From the NCBI RefSeq assembly GCF_000313135.1, contig NW_004457586.1:127756-191755 (forward strand): 64,000 bases of DNA, read 5' to 3'. The notes under the pieces were generated by a model. It was given only the letters and a program-made list of their open reading frames with translations, did no database searches and was not told the DNA's origin. The translations under genes were made by a program, and so were the position numbers. Source of the DNA: Acanthamoeba castellanii str. Neff (Eukaryota > Discosea > Longamoebia > Acanthamoebidae). Within the stretch, counting starts at the first letter, position 1. The number at the start of each line of letters is the position of its first letter. Positions 23,715 to 32,993 of this stretch are shown piece after piece.

Positions 23715-25315
23715 GGTTCTTCTACCGATCGTATGTCTTATTATTGCGGGCGTGCGCAGGGGATGAAGTCATCATACCGGACATAATCGACCACCCGATG
23801 AAACGCCTCATCGCCGGAGGCATCGCTGGTTCGTCCACTCCCCCAATCCCCCAGCCCACAGTCCCACGCAGCCCTCGCTAGTCTCCATCCATCCAACTGA
23901 CTCCTCGTGGCTCGCTCAGGTGCGGTATCCCGAACAACCACGGCCCCCTTTGATCGCCTCAAAATGTTGCTGCAAGCCCAGAACTCTTCAGCCATGCTCG
24001 CCGGTACCACAATCTCATCTGCCCCTTCCCCTGTCTGTGCTGGCGCTATGGAAGAGGTCAGGCCTCTACCAAGAGAAGTGCTCACGGATCGTTGTTGTGG
24101 TGGTCACCGCAGGCGTTGCGACGAAGCAGCTGGCCGGCGGCAAACCAGCAGCGGCCCGTCCGGGTGTGATCCGCCCCGCGCCGGATGCGGCCGCGAGGGC
24201 TGCTGCGCCCGAGTACCGTGGAATCTGGAACAGCCTCAAGAAGATATACTTCGAATCGGGCTGGAAAGGTGCGTCTCTACCCCAGAGCTCCCAGAGTGCA
24301 CTGTGCTCGTCGTTCTCATCGTCGTCGTCATCGTCGTCGTTGTCATTGTTTGGCGCTCTTCTCGTCAGGCTTCTATCGGGGCAATGGGACGAACATCATC
24401 AAGATAGCGCCCGAGTCGGCGGTCAAGTTCTGGGCCTACGAGTCCATCAAGCGGATGCTGTGCCGCGACTCGTCGGCGCCCGCCATCAAGGAGAAGCTCA
24501 TCGCGGGCAGCGCCGCCGGTGCCATCTCGCAGACCGCGATCTACCCCCTGGAGATCACCAAGACCCGCCTTGCCGTCTCCGCGCCAGGCGAATACCGTGG
24601 CATCATGCACTGCATCTCTTCGATCGTCAGAACCGACGGTGTCTCGGCCCTGTTCAGGTGCGACACCTGCGCCAACTTTGTTGTTGTGCGACACTTGGAT
24701 TCACACGACCGCACACGCACACGCACGCACAGGGGTCTGTTGCCGTCGGTGGTGGGGGTGATACCGTACGCGGGAGTGGACTTTGCGGTGTATTCCACCC
24801 TGAGGGACGTCTACACGCGGCGCTACCCGAACACGCACCCGGGCGTGCTCACGGTCTTCGTGTGCGGGGCGATCTCGAGCACGTGCGGCCAGGTGGTCGC
24901 CTACCCCCTGCAGCTCGTGCGCACTCGCCTTCAAACGCAGGGTACGCGCTCGATCCGATCCGATCTCTCTCTTTCGGTGATGAAGTACCGGAGCTTCCTC
25001 ACCATCATCATATCCGCGATCTCTCTCGTGGTGGTGCAGGGATGGCCGGGAGACCCATGTTGTACAACGGAATGAGCGATGCCTTCTTCAAGATTTGGAA
25101 GTGTGATGGCCTGCTCGGTACTGAGACACCACACACGCGCGCACCACACACGCATATACTTGGCCTCACTCGTGTGTTGTGGTATGGGTGAGTGACGCGC
25201 AGGGTTCTATTCGGGCATATTGCCGAATTTCATGAAAGCGATCCCTGCGGTGAGCATCAGCTACATCGTGTACGAACAGGTGAGCCGGGGCATGGGCATC
25301 AGCAGCGGCCTCTGA
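22371..25315 (+). CDS. calcium-binding mitochondrial carrier (SCaMC / ATP-Mg/Pi carrier type)
   Basis: Twelve exons: 22371-22661, 22769-22881, 22950-23233, 23333-23453, 23568-23623, 23760-23828, 23920-24003, 24113-24268, 24369-24657, 24733-24941, 25040-25117, 25203-25315; phases agree and give 620 residues. After a Ser/Pro/Ala-rich N-terminus come EF-hands ([36 protein letters not shown] and a weaker fourth). Three carrier repeats follow, each with a PX[DE]XX[KR] signature: [20 protein letters not shown] and [10 protein letters not shown]. This is the architecture of SLC25A23/24/25-type carriers, which exchange ATP-Mg for phosphate across the inner mitochondrial membrane when calcium rises. 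Within exon 3 an 84-nt in-frame segment (23055-23138) has GT and AG ends. Removing it would match homologues better, so it may be an additional intron. Confidence 0.93.
23662..23713 (+). repeat. (GT)n microsatellite, about 26 units
   Basis: An uninterrupted GT run lies inside the intron between carrier exons 5 and 6, preceded by a (CT)n tract. It is the longest dinucleotide repeat in the window. Confidence 0.95.
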
Positions 25316-25699
25316 GGGTGAGCGAGCGCTCACGAGTTGGTGTCCTTCTTCCATGTACATGTGCCCTTTTCTACTCGCCAACAACAAGACAGCTTTCCTA
25401 AGTTACTACTCACTCCTCGATCGCGAGTGGTATGCGCAACGGAGGGGTATTGATCATGAGAGTGTGGGTTGTGGCCACAGCCCAATGTCACAGCCAGCGC
25501 CATTCCAGAGATCCATCTGGTAATGCCACCGAGCCTGGGAGCTTTGCCAGCGTCCGGGACCAGCTGCACCACGTGTTCTCAGCTGCGCCAGGGCAACACT
25601 GATGTCCCGCACTAGGGTGGTCTAACAGCCCAAGATGATTCCCGATCGGGCGATTCTGATATCGGGCGCCCTGGGCCTAGCGCCGCTAGCGGCAACTCA

Positions 25700-25920
25700 T
25701 CAGCACTTCCACAACATCGTCTTCTTACCGGCGCCGGCGTCTCCACTGGGGCGACACACAGGCACACTTACCTCTGCGTTCACGCTCAGAGTCAGGCATT
25801 CCTGCATTTCGAGGCTGTGCGGCCGTGGCCCTCCCGAAGGAGTCCATGGTGGTGCCGCACTGCCAGGCGCAGGGCTGCGGCGGCGTGCTCAAGCCCGACA
25901 CGGTATCGTTTGGCCGCGGC
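25700..25920 (+). pseudogene. relic of a sirtuin (SIR2-family) gene, internally deleted
   Basis: The + strand carries the sirtuin NAD-binding motif LTGAGVSTGA at about 25724-25753, one frame off from the preceding HNIV. A short gap with an AG acceptor at 25795 leads to IPAFRG, the next family motif. About 13 residues later comes half of the zinc-binding site and the following strand: VVPHCQAQGCGGVLKPDTVS, then FG (about 25850-25914). In intact sirtuins roughly 100 residues, including the catalytic His, separate FRG from this site. The catalytic core is therefore missing and the piece cannot encode a working deacylase. It lies in the convergent spacer between the carrier and acetyltransferase genes. 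Confidence 0.6.
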
Positions 25921-26066
25921 TGCGCCACGCCAATATCGTCCGACAGGGCAGTGGCTCCACGCCTGCGATCCGCGACGGCCGTTGTGGCGAGATGATGGCC
26001 GCCCTTCAGCACTGACGTCCCACAATCCAGAGAAGGCATATAAAACAGAGAGAAGCTCTTCGTCGT

Positions 26067-28101
26067 TCAAAAGTTCTCGTAGAGCAGGGGCCGAGTGGTT
26101 GGTGGGAACATGGCCTTGATGACCCTCCGTGTAGCCTTGGGGAAGGAGTTGCCCCAGCCTCGGCCCTCGATCTCGTCGGCGCCCTCCTTGACCACTCCGA
26201 ACACGAGAGCCGTCAGCCCGCGGACATCGAGCTGCGCGCCAGCGCCGTCGTCGCTGTCGTGGTGGTCGCCGGAGGCCTCGGCCTTGTCGCGGTGCTGGAC
26301 GCGGAGGCGGCCCTGGTGGACGGTGAAGCGGTAGCGCTGCTGGTGGTTGGCCGGGAAGAAGGGGTCGAGGAGGGTGAAGTCGAGCTGCAGCCCGTCGTCG
26401 CCGCCGACGGGGAGTCCCTCCAGCCCCTTCACCGACACCACGCGGGCCATCTGCGGCTTCAGGATCTCGACTGTGTGCGTGTGCGTGTGCGGGTGCGTGT
26501 GCGGGTGCGTTACAGCGAAGTGTAAGAAGAGTATGAGGTGATCGCGAGAGACGAGCTAGAGGTCCGACCTGAGGTGATGTGGAAGGCGGCGTCGGCGACC
26601 AGGTTCTCAAAGTCTTCGTCGGGCGAGATGATCAGCGTGACCTCCTTGGCCTGGCGCGGAGCACACAGCAACCGAAGTCAGCCCAAATTACGGCTGCATA
26701 GGCAGCACATGGCGTACGTGCCTGATCCGTGTGAGAACCGATCCAGCTCAGGAGTGCGGTTCGGGCGGCGACGCTCGCGTAGGCAAACACGTCGACCTTC
26801 ATCGTTCCCGTCATGAACGGCCCCAGCTGCCCCCGCGACACAACGCGCGCGGCTCATCAGCCCAACACTCACCACCATCACCTCCTGCAATGCGCGGCCC
26901 ATTTTCACTGCGTGGCACTCGCGTACCGTGTAGCCGAGCACGCCGGCGATGCCCTTGTGGTCGCGCACCACCACCGCCCAATGCGGTATGACCTGGGGGT
27001 CGGAGAGAGTCGGGGTTGAGTCAGTCGCCAATGGCTGGCGTTTTGTTTTGATATCGGGCGGTGTAAGGTGTGCACCTTCTCGCTCCAGTCCATGTGCTTC
27101 TCCAGCGTCTCGTCGGCGAAGCGCGCGAAGCCGTGCACCTTCTTCTGCAGGCGCGCCAGCAGGTTGACGTACTCGTTCTTGTCAAAGCCGGCCGCCGGCA
27201 CGCGCTCCAGGCGCAGCGCGGGCGAGGGTCGGAGGCCGGCGAAGATGGCCGGGGAGAAGACCACCTTGCGCTTGCTGTGGACGCACACGTAGCCCATCCG
27301 CTCGTAGAACGACGCCTTGAATGGGTACAGCGCCGAGAACGGCACCGCGTGGTCGCGCATCAGCCCCAGCGCGCTCTTCATCAACGCCGACACGTGGCCC
27401 TTTCTGGGTACCCTCTTTGCAGTGAGTCGCGACCGGCCAGCGATGGTGGCGATGTGCCGAGATGGCGACGATGGTGACGGCGAGAGGAGTGGTACGTACC
27501 GTCGTGACTCGGGATAGCAGGACACGCCGCGCATGCCGGCCATCCTGAAGAGGCCGCCTCGCACGTTCTGGGTCATCGGGATCACGCCCGCACCAGCCGC
27601 CACCCTGATCACGTGATGCCATTATTATTCATTTGCATTGCGTGCGCCTTGCGTCGGCCTTCGGGTTGGTTCGTTCGGCATTGAACGAGGCGAGGAGGGA
27701 GGAGGAGGGAGCGTACAGCTGCTGGGGTCCCACCTTGAGCATCATCACGAGGACCTCGGCCAGGTGCGGCGGCACCTCCTTTGCCTCCACGCTGTGGTTG
27801 GGCACGGGCCAGAAAATGAAACTTGAATTTAAATGAATAAATAAAATAAAATAGAATTGTTATTGCACTCAAAAAAGGGAGGGTACTGGGGGTGGTCGAG
27901 GCCGGTGGACGGCGCAAAGCAGTAGGCGCGAAGGCCCATCCAGTCCTTGAATAGCTGCACGTCGTTGACGCCCTGGTGGAGCATCGCCGCGTCGGCCTGT
28001 TCTTGCCCGCCTTCGCCCAACGTCACCACCGGCGCGGGCCTGAACGACCACCCCCGGCCCTTCGTCACCGGCCCGACACCATCACCACCACCCTCCTTCA
28101 T
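26067..28101 (-). CDS. Eis-like GNAT acetyltransferase with SCP2-like C-terminal domain
   Basis: Eight exons: 28101-27887, 27791-27717, 27604-27500, 27403-27076, 26992-26873, 26826-26722, 26650-26569, 26470-26067; 477 residues. The first GNAT unit is clear: LFRMAGMRGVSCYPESRRKG, HVSALMKSALGLMRDH, PFSALYPFKASFYERMGYV. A second GNAT-like region (HWAVVVRDHKGIAGVLGY, MKVDVFAYASVAARTALLSW) and a SCP2-like tail (LQLDFTLLDPFFPANHQQRY, LDVRGLTALVFGVVKEGA) follow. This order is that of actinobacterial Eis-type N-acetyltransferases, which modify amines with acetyl-CoA. In bacterial Eis a Tyr and the C-terminal Phe carboxylate are catalytic; this protein has the YERMGY tyrosine and also ends in Phe (ENF). 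Intron 6 (26651-26721) needs a GC donor. A bacterial origin is possible but unproven. Confidence 0.82.
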
Positions 28102-28275
28102 CGAGGCAGCCTTCTCCTTCTTGGTCGAGCGCTCTGGAAAAAAACAGCCACACCGAGGCCTCCGGAGGTGCAAATTCGCCGGTTGGTGGCGGGACGTTGT
28201 TTTGTTTGCGGGCTGGTGAAGGTGAAACGAACGAGAAAGATGAAGAGAAAGAGAAGGGACGAGGGAGCGAAGGGC

Positions 28276-29539
28276 TTATGTGGGGAGGGCGCGGCGGAGC
28301 CAGATCCAATCGACGGCGACGAAGAGGACGGAGGCAAGGCCGAGCACGCCGAGCTGGATCCAAGCCTGGGCCAGCGTGCCGGTGGCGCCGTGGAGGGGCA
28401 GGGCCAGCGCGTAGAAGAAGCCCACCGCCGATCCCACGTTCTGCACGAACTGGAAGATCGTGAACGCACCCAGGCTCTTCCTCTCCGGATCGGGAAACAG
28501 CTGCCCCAGCGCCGCGTAGGTCTGTGTGCGGTGGTGTGCGTGTGCGTGTGCGTGTGCGTGTGCGTGTGCCGTGAGCTATGATGCCGTGCAGCGCGGTTGA
28601 AAACGGTAAGGAGCAACCTGTGTGTTGAAGGCTGAGTCGCCCGTGCCAAAGCAGTAGGCGGCGGCGAAGGCGGACAGAGGCGCTCCGAACAGGGTGGGCG
28701 ACTCCCAGTAGCCGTACTTGAGGTACGACGTGAGCAGCAGGCCCGTGGCTGGAGAGGAGAGATGAAACCACCTGGCCGTGTCAGCCTATTGGGTTGACCG
28801 CGAGAGTTTGCGTCGTGGAGCTTCAGCGCACCGTAGAAGAAGGTTCCCAGGAGAACCGTGAACGAACGGCCCAGGCGGTCAGAGAGCCATCCCACCATCA
28901 GACCGCCCACCACTTCGGCTACGCCGGCGAACATGAGCACCAGACCGATCGTCTGCAGACATGCGCGCACGCGTCAGTTCGAACACGGTCGGCGCACGCC
29001 CCTTCGTGGAAACGTCGGGCAACCAGTCAAGTCGTACCGAGGGGTCGAGGAGCTGGGGGAATTCCCCGGTCCAGAAGGCGAGTTCGAAGCCGGTCAAGAA
29101 GAACATGGGGCTCAGCAGGAGGATGCGCGGATCGGGGAAGAGCACCACCACGTCCAGCCAGATCGAGCGGTACACCAACCCTGCGCCGTCCCGCACCCGC
29201 CGCCACATCCCGACGATTCCTCTCTGCGCGAGGCCAGGCAAGCCAACATGAGCACGAGACTCACAGCACGACACACGGAGATCGTACGATGGGCTTGCCG
29301 GGAGGGACGAGTTCGATGGTCTCTTGTCGGCGGGCCTTCTCCTCGTCGTCGCTGCCCGCGGCCAGGTAGGCCGGCTGCTGATCGTAGGCCGCGATGCGGC
29401 GAAGGAACAGGAGGGACGCCGCGCCGGCCGCTCCGACCGACGTGAAGACGGCGAACAGCAGCGCCTTCGACACGTGAGGCAGCACGAAGTAGGCCGCCAG
29501 GTTGCCGAACACGTTACTGAACTGAAATAGACCCCTGTG

Positions 29540-29571
<32 letters not shown>

Positions 29572-30424
29572 TGCGCGCGCGCGCGTGTCGAGCATGTCAG
29601 ACAAACCCACCAGTGCACGCCGGACTGCCCTCTTGAACAGTGGCGCACGAACCAAAAGATGCCGGTGTGGGTGCCCCGCTTGCCCTTGGGGGAGCAGAGG
29701 GTGGCCGCACCGAAGCCGATGACCACCGACGCCCCGAGCACCGCCCACTCAACGATCTCTATCAACGAGGCCATGTACACCTACATGGTGGGAGAACCAG
29801 TCGCCTCTGGTTGAGTGTCACTCGCTAGCCATCACGTCGAGTAGTAGTGGTAGTGGTGTCATCGATGGTGAGATGGTGCGTACCACGTAGCAAAGGGCAC
29901 CAAAGACCATGGTCCACTTCTCGCGGCAGGCGTAGACGATGGCAGGTGCCAGGAACACCGTCACGGCCACCGTCACGTAAAGCACGCCCAGAGACACATT
30001 GCCCAGGTTGCCTACGCACCCGCCAACACCATCAATGAGCCTCACACCGACGCACACTACTTGCACGCAGGCCTTCGCTCACGCGACACACAAGCCAAGG
30101 CGTACCAGGTAGCAGGGAGGTGACATAGTTCTGAATGGTGTTGTAGGCTGCGAAGAGGAGGAGGAAGGCTACGCTCATGATGAGCACGTTCAGGAACTCA
30201 ACTGTGAGGTACACATCCCGCCACCCTCGCTCTTCCTCAGCCCCGGCCTTGCGCTGCGCTGTATCGTTGCCATTCCGATTTCCTCGTTCGAAATCGCGAG
30301 ATTTAATGGGTGAGTCGTCTCTGGGCCACCCATTGTGCTCCTCCCCAGCGAGATCTGGTTCGTCATCACTCTCGTTGATCGAAAATGGGGAAGATTCGTG
30401 CTTGGTGCCCTTTGCCGCCTTCAT
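28276..30424 (-). CDS. UNC93-like major-facilitator membrane protein
   Basis: Eight exons: 30424-30106, 30011-29884, 29780-29653, 29534-29288, 29223-29038, 28952-28832, 28748-28618, 28521-28276; phases agree and give 501 residues. A hydrophilic N-terminus of about 75 residues is followed by about 11-12 hydrophobic segments. The UNC93 signature is visible at SVAFLLLFAAYNTIQNYVTS, LGNVSLGVLYVTVAVTVFLA, SPKGKRGTHTGIFW and FQFSNVFGNLAAYFVL. A cytoplasmic loop is Glu/Lys-rich (DDEEKARRQETIEL). The GWLSDRLGR segment matches the MFS loop motif. UNC93 relatives regulate channels or traffic receptors, and some may transport ions; function here is open. The gene shares a 148-bp divergent promoter with the P450 gene. 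Confidence 0.88.
28534..28569 (+). repeat. GTGTGC tandem repeat
   Basis: About six copies of a GTGTGC unit lie in the last intron of the UNC93-like gene, close to its 3' splice site when read on the coding strand. Confidence 0.85.
29538..29588 (+). repeat. alternating GT/GC repeat
   Basis: A purely alternating purine-pyrimidine tract, (GT)n, then (GCGT)n, then (GC)n, sits just upstream (coding strand) of the exon 4 acceptor of the UNC93-like gene. Such tracts can adopt Z-DNA; that is inference only. Confidence 0.85.
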
Positions 30425-30572
30425 CTTTGCCGTGTGGTCACCGTGCGCTCCACCGCGTCTCTTCGCTTGACGTGCTAATTCCTGAACACCGCCGAAACGT
30501 TTGCGAAATGAAAACGTAACGTTACAAAACTGCCAAGTTGTCAAGCCCGCCCAAACTTCTTCATCTATAAAG
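30425..30572. promoter_or_regulatory. 148-bp bidirectional promoter, UNC93-like (-) and P450 (+)
   Basis: The two start codons are only 148 bp apart, so both promoters must lie here or overlap the first exons. A perfect 10-bp palindrome GTAACGTTAC lies at about 30518-30527. CTATAAAG at 30565 resembles a TATA box but is only a few bases before the P450 ATG, too close to be a normal TATA box for that start. Confidence 0.5.
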
Positions 30573-32896
30573 ATGGTGTGGCTGTGGGTCCTGGGCGGTC
30601 TGGTATTGGTCCTCGCCTTCCTCGCCGTACGCTACCCTCTGCCAGCCCATACTGTTTTTTAAAAAAAAATAGAAACCAAATCATGTGGGATTGTGATGGC
30701 AGGCGTGGCGTAATGGAACTGTGGGGGCGGGGGCGGGAGAGCCGCCTGGGTGGGACAGATGGTTCGTGCCGCTGGTCGGGGAGACTCTGCACTTTGCACG
30801 CGACACTGTGGGCTTCCTCTCGGCGAGGCAGCGCCGCTATGGCAACGTCTTCCACTCACACCTCTTCGGCCAGTGCGCCTCCCTCGCCCCTTCTCTCACC
30901 GGCATACAAACTTGGAGTGACCACTGTGTGCTGTGTGGTGCGTGTGCGGTGTGCGTGTGCGGTGAATGTGTGTCTCGCGCTTGTCAGGCCCACGCTGGTG
31001 TTGATCGGAGCCGAGGCGTTCGCCTTCTTGTACGAGGAGGAACGGAAGGGCCGCATCGTGAGCGCCAACGCCCAGCTCCAGATCTTCAAGGAGATCCTGG
31101 GCGACAAGATCCTCAACGAACGCGAGTGCGCACTGCTGCATCCCAACACCACGCCATGTCATGCTCCGCCCGTCGATAAGTTAACTGACGCCGCGCTTGA
31201 CGTGGGTACTGTGGCACAGGGACCACTCGTTCCATCGCGCGATGGTGACGCAGCCCATCCTGGGCCGCAGCACCCTGCAGGCCATGCTGCCCAAGATGCA
31301 GGCCAACCTCGCCCGCCGCGTCGAGCACTGGGTCACACTCGGCACCTTCGAATGGTACAAACATTGTTTCACATCGCCGCATACAAGTGTGCGTTTGAGT
31401 GTGCACGTGCGTGTGCGTGTGTGCTCACCAGACTGTGACCGGTCGCACACGCGCAGGTACACGCAAATCAAGGAGTGGGCGTTCGACAACGCCAGCGCGC
31501 TGGTGTGGGGCTCCGACATCTCCCAGCCCTCCGACGAACGCCACCGCCTCTTCGAGATTTTCGAGAGCATGAACAAGGGCCTCGGCGGCTGTCTGCCCAT
31601 CAAGGTTCGCCCTCTCACGCCACCCACCGCCTGCCCGTCGCTGACCGTGTGTGGCGACGTTCAGCTGCCGGGCACGCAGTACAGCAAGTGTCTCGAGTCG
31701 CGCAGGCAGTTCGGGGAAACGGTGGGGGCGCTGGTGGAGGAGCGGAGCCGGGTCATCAAGCAGAAGGTGGCGGAGCTGAGGAGCGACGACCCGCTCCGTC
31801 GGATCGAGTTCAAGGAGCTCAGCGTCGGCGACGACCTCATCAACAACTACCTCTTCGCCCTCATCAAAGCGCAGCGAGGTTCCTCTACAGCCCCTGCCAG
31901 AAGCTTCTGACATTGACTGACGTAGCACTGCGGCCGCACACACAACCGCACACGGACGACAGAGCTGCCGGTGAGCGAGGTCGTGGACATCATTGCGGGC
32001 CTCTACTTTGCCGCGCATCACACCGTCACCTCGGGCCTCACCAACATCATGGTGGCGCTGGAGCAGCGTCCGGACGTGCGGCAGAAGGTGGTCGAGGAGC
32101 AGGAGACGGTGGTGGGCGACAGCGAGGACCGATTCACCTACGAGCAGCTCAACAGCATGGTCTACCTCCAGAAGGCACGTTCACAGCTCGGCGCCTGCGC
32201 TCTCTCAGGCTTGCATCGCACCGCACCCTTGGCTGACTTGTGTGGTGTGGTGGTGTCGTTTGTGTAGGTCATCAAGGAGACCATGAGGCTTGTGCCGCCC
32301 GCCACAGGGATCATCCGCAAGGTGGGGCCAGAGGACGTAGAATACAACGTACGTTGTCCGCTGCTGCTCCTTGGCCAACTCTCGGCCGACGCACAAGCAG
32401 GAGGCCGCCCAGTTCTCACGCCTCTCTCGTTCTTTTTTTCTCTGTGGGGGGGCAGGGCTACACGCTGAAGGCGGGGCGGTCGATCTACGCCAACATCATC
32501 CTCACGCAGCGCGACCCGAACCACTTCACCGACCCCGAGACCTTCGACCCCGAGCGCTTCTCCCTCGACCGCGCCGAAGACCAGAAGGCCAAGTTCGCCT
32601 GGGTACTTACTGATCTGGCCCCAGCCTGCGCGCCACAATCGCTTCTGGCGCTGGCGCTGACGTTGGCGGGGTGGTGGTGGTGCGCGCAGGTGGTGTTCGG
32701 CGGCGGAGGGCACTCGTGTCTGGGTATGAAGCTGGCGCTGCTGGAGCTGAAGATGATGACGTCGTACCTGGTGCGCGACTACGACTGGCAGGCCGTGCCC
32801 GGCCAGGACATGCGGATCGAGTGGGCCGCCCTCTCGCCTTCCCCCAAGGACCTCTACAAGGTCCGCTTCTGGCAGAAGAAGCAGCCATCCGCCTAG
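30573..32896 (+). CDS. cytochrome P450 monooxygenase
   Basis: Ten exons: 30573-30626, 30703-30872, 30988-31125, 31220-31354, 31457-31604, 31665-31878, 31963-32174, 32268-32348, 32456-32602, 32690-32896; phases agree and give 501 residues. The N-terminal hydrophobic helix (WVLGGLVLVLAFLAAW) is an ER membrane anchor, followed by VPLVGETLHFARD and KYG-like RRYGNVFHSHLFGQP. The I-helix is GLYFAAHHTVTSG, the K-helix ExxR is KETMRLVPP, PERF is DPETFDPERF and the haem-Cys loop is FGGGGHSCLG. The I-helix lacks the usual acidic residue and carries HHT as in CYP51, but other parts look more like CYP26/CYP120-type enzymes, so the substrate is unknown. Intron 7 (32175-32267) has a GC donor. The gene is convergent with the dilute-domain gene, 97 bp away. 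Confidence 0.9.
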
Positions 32897-32993
32897 CGAG
32901 AGGGGGGGGGGCAAAGAGCGAAAAGCGACAAAAAAAGATAACGCGGTCTTATGGTAAAGAAGCCACGTCGACGTAAGACGTAACGGCGTGCGT

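Noticed and set aside
30565..30572. CTATAAAG as the TATA box of the P450 gene
   Set aside because: It ends immediately before the ATG, far too close for a normal transcription start.
30573..32896. Naming the P450 CYP51
   Set aside because: Only the HHT in the I-helix supports this; the haem loop and N-terminal half do not clearly match sterol 14-demethylases.
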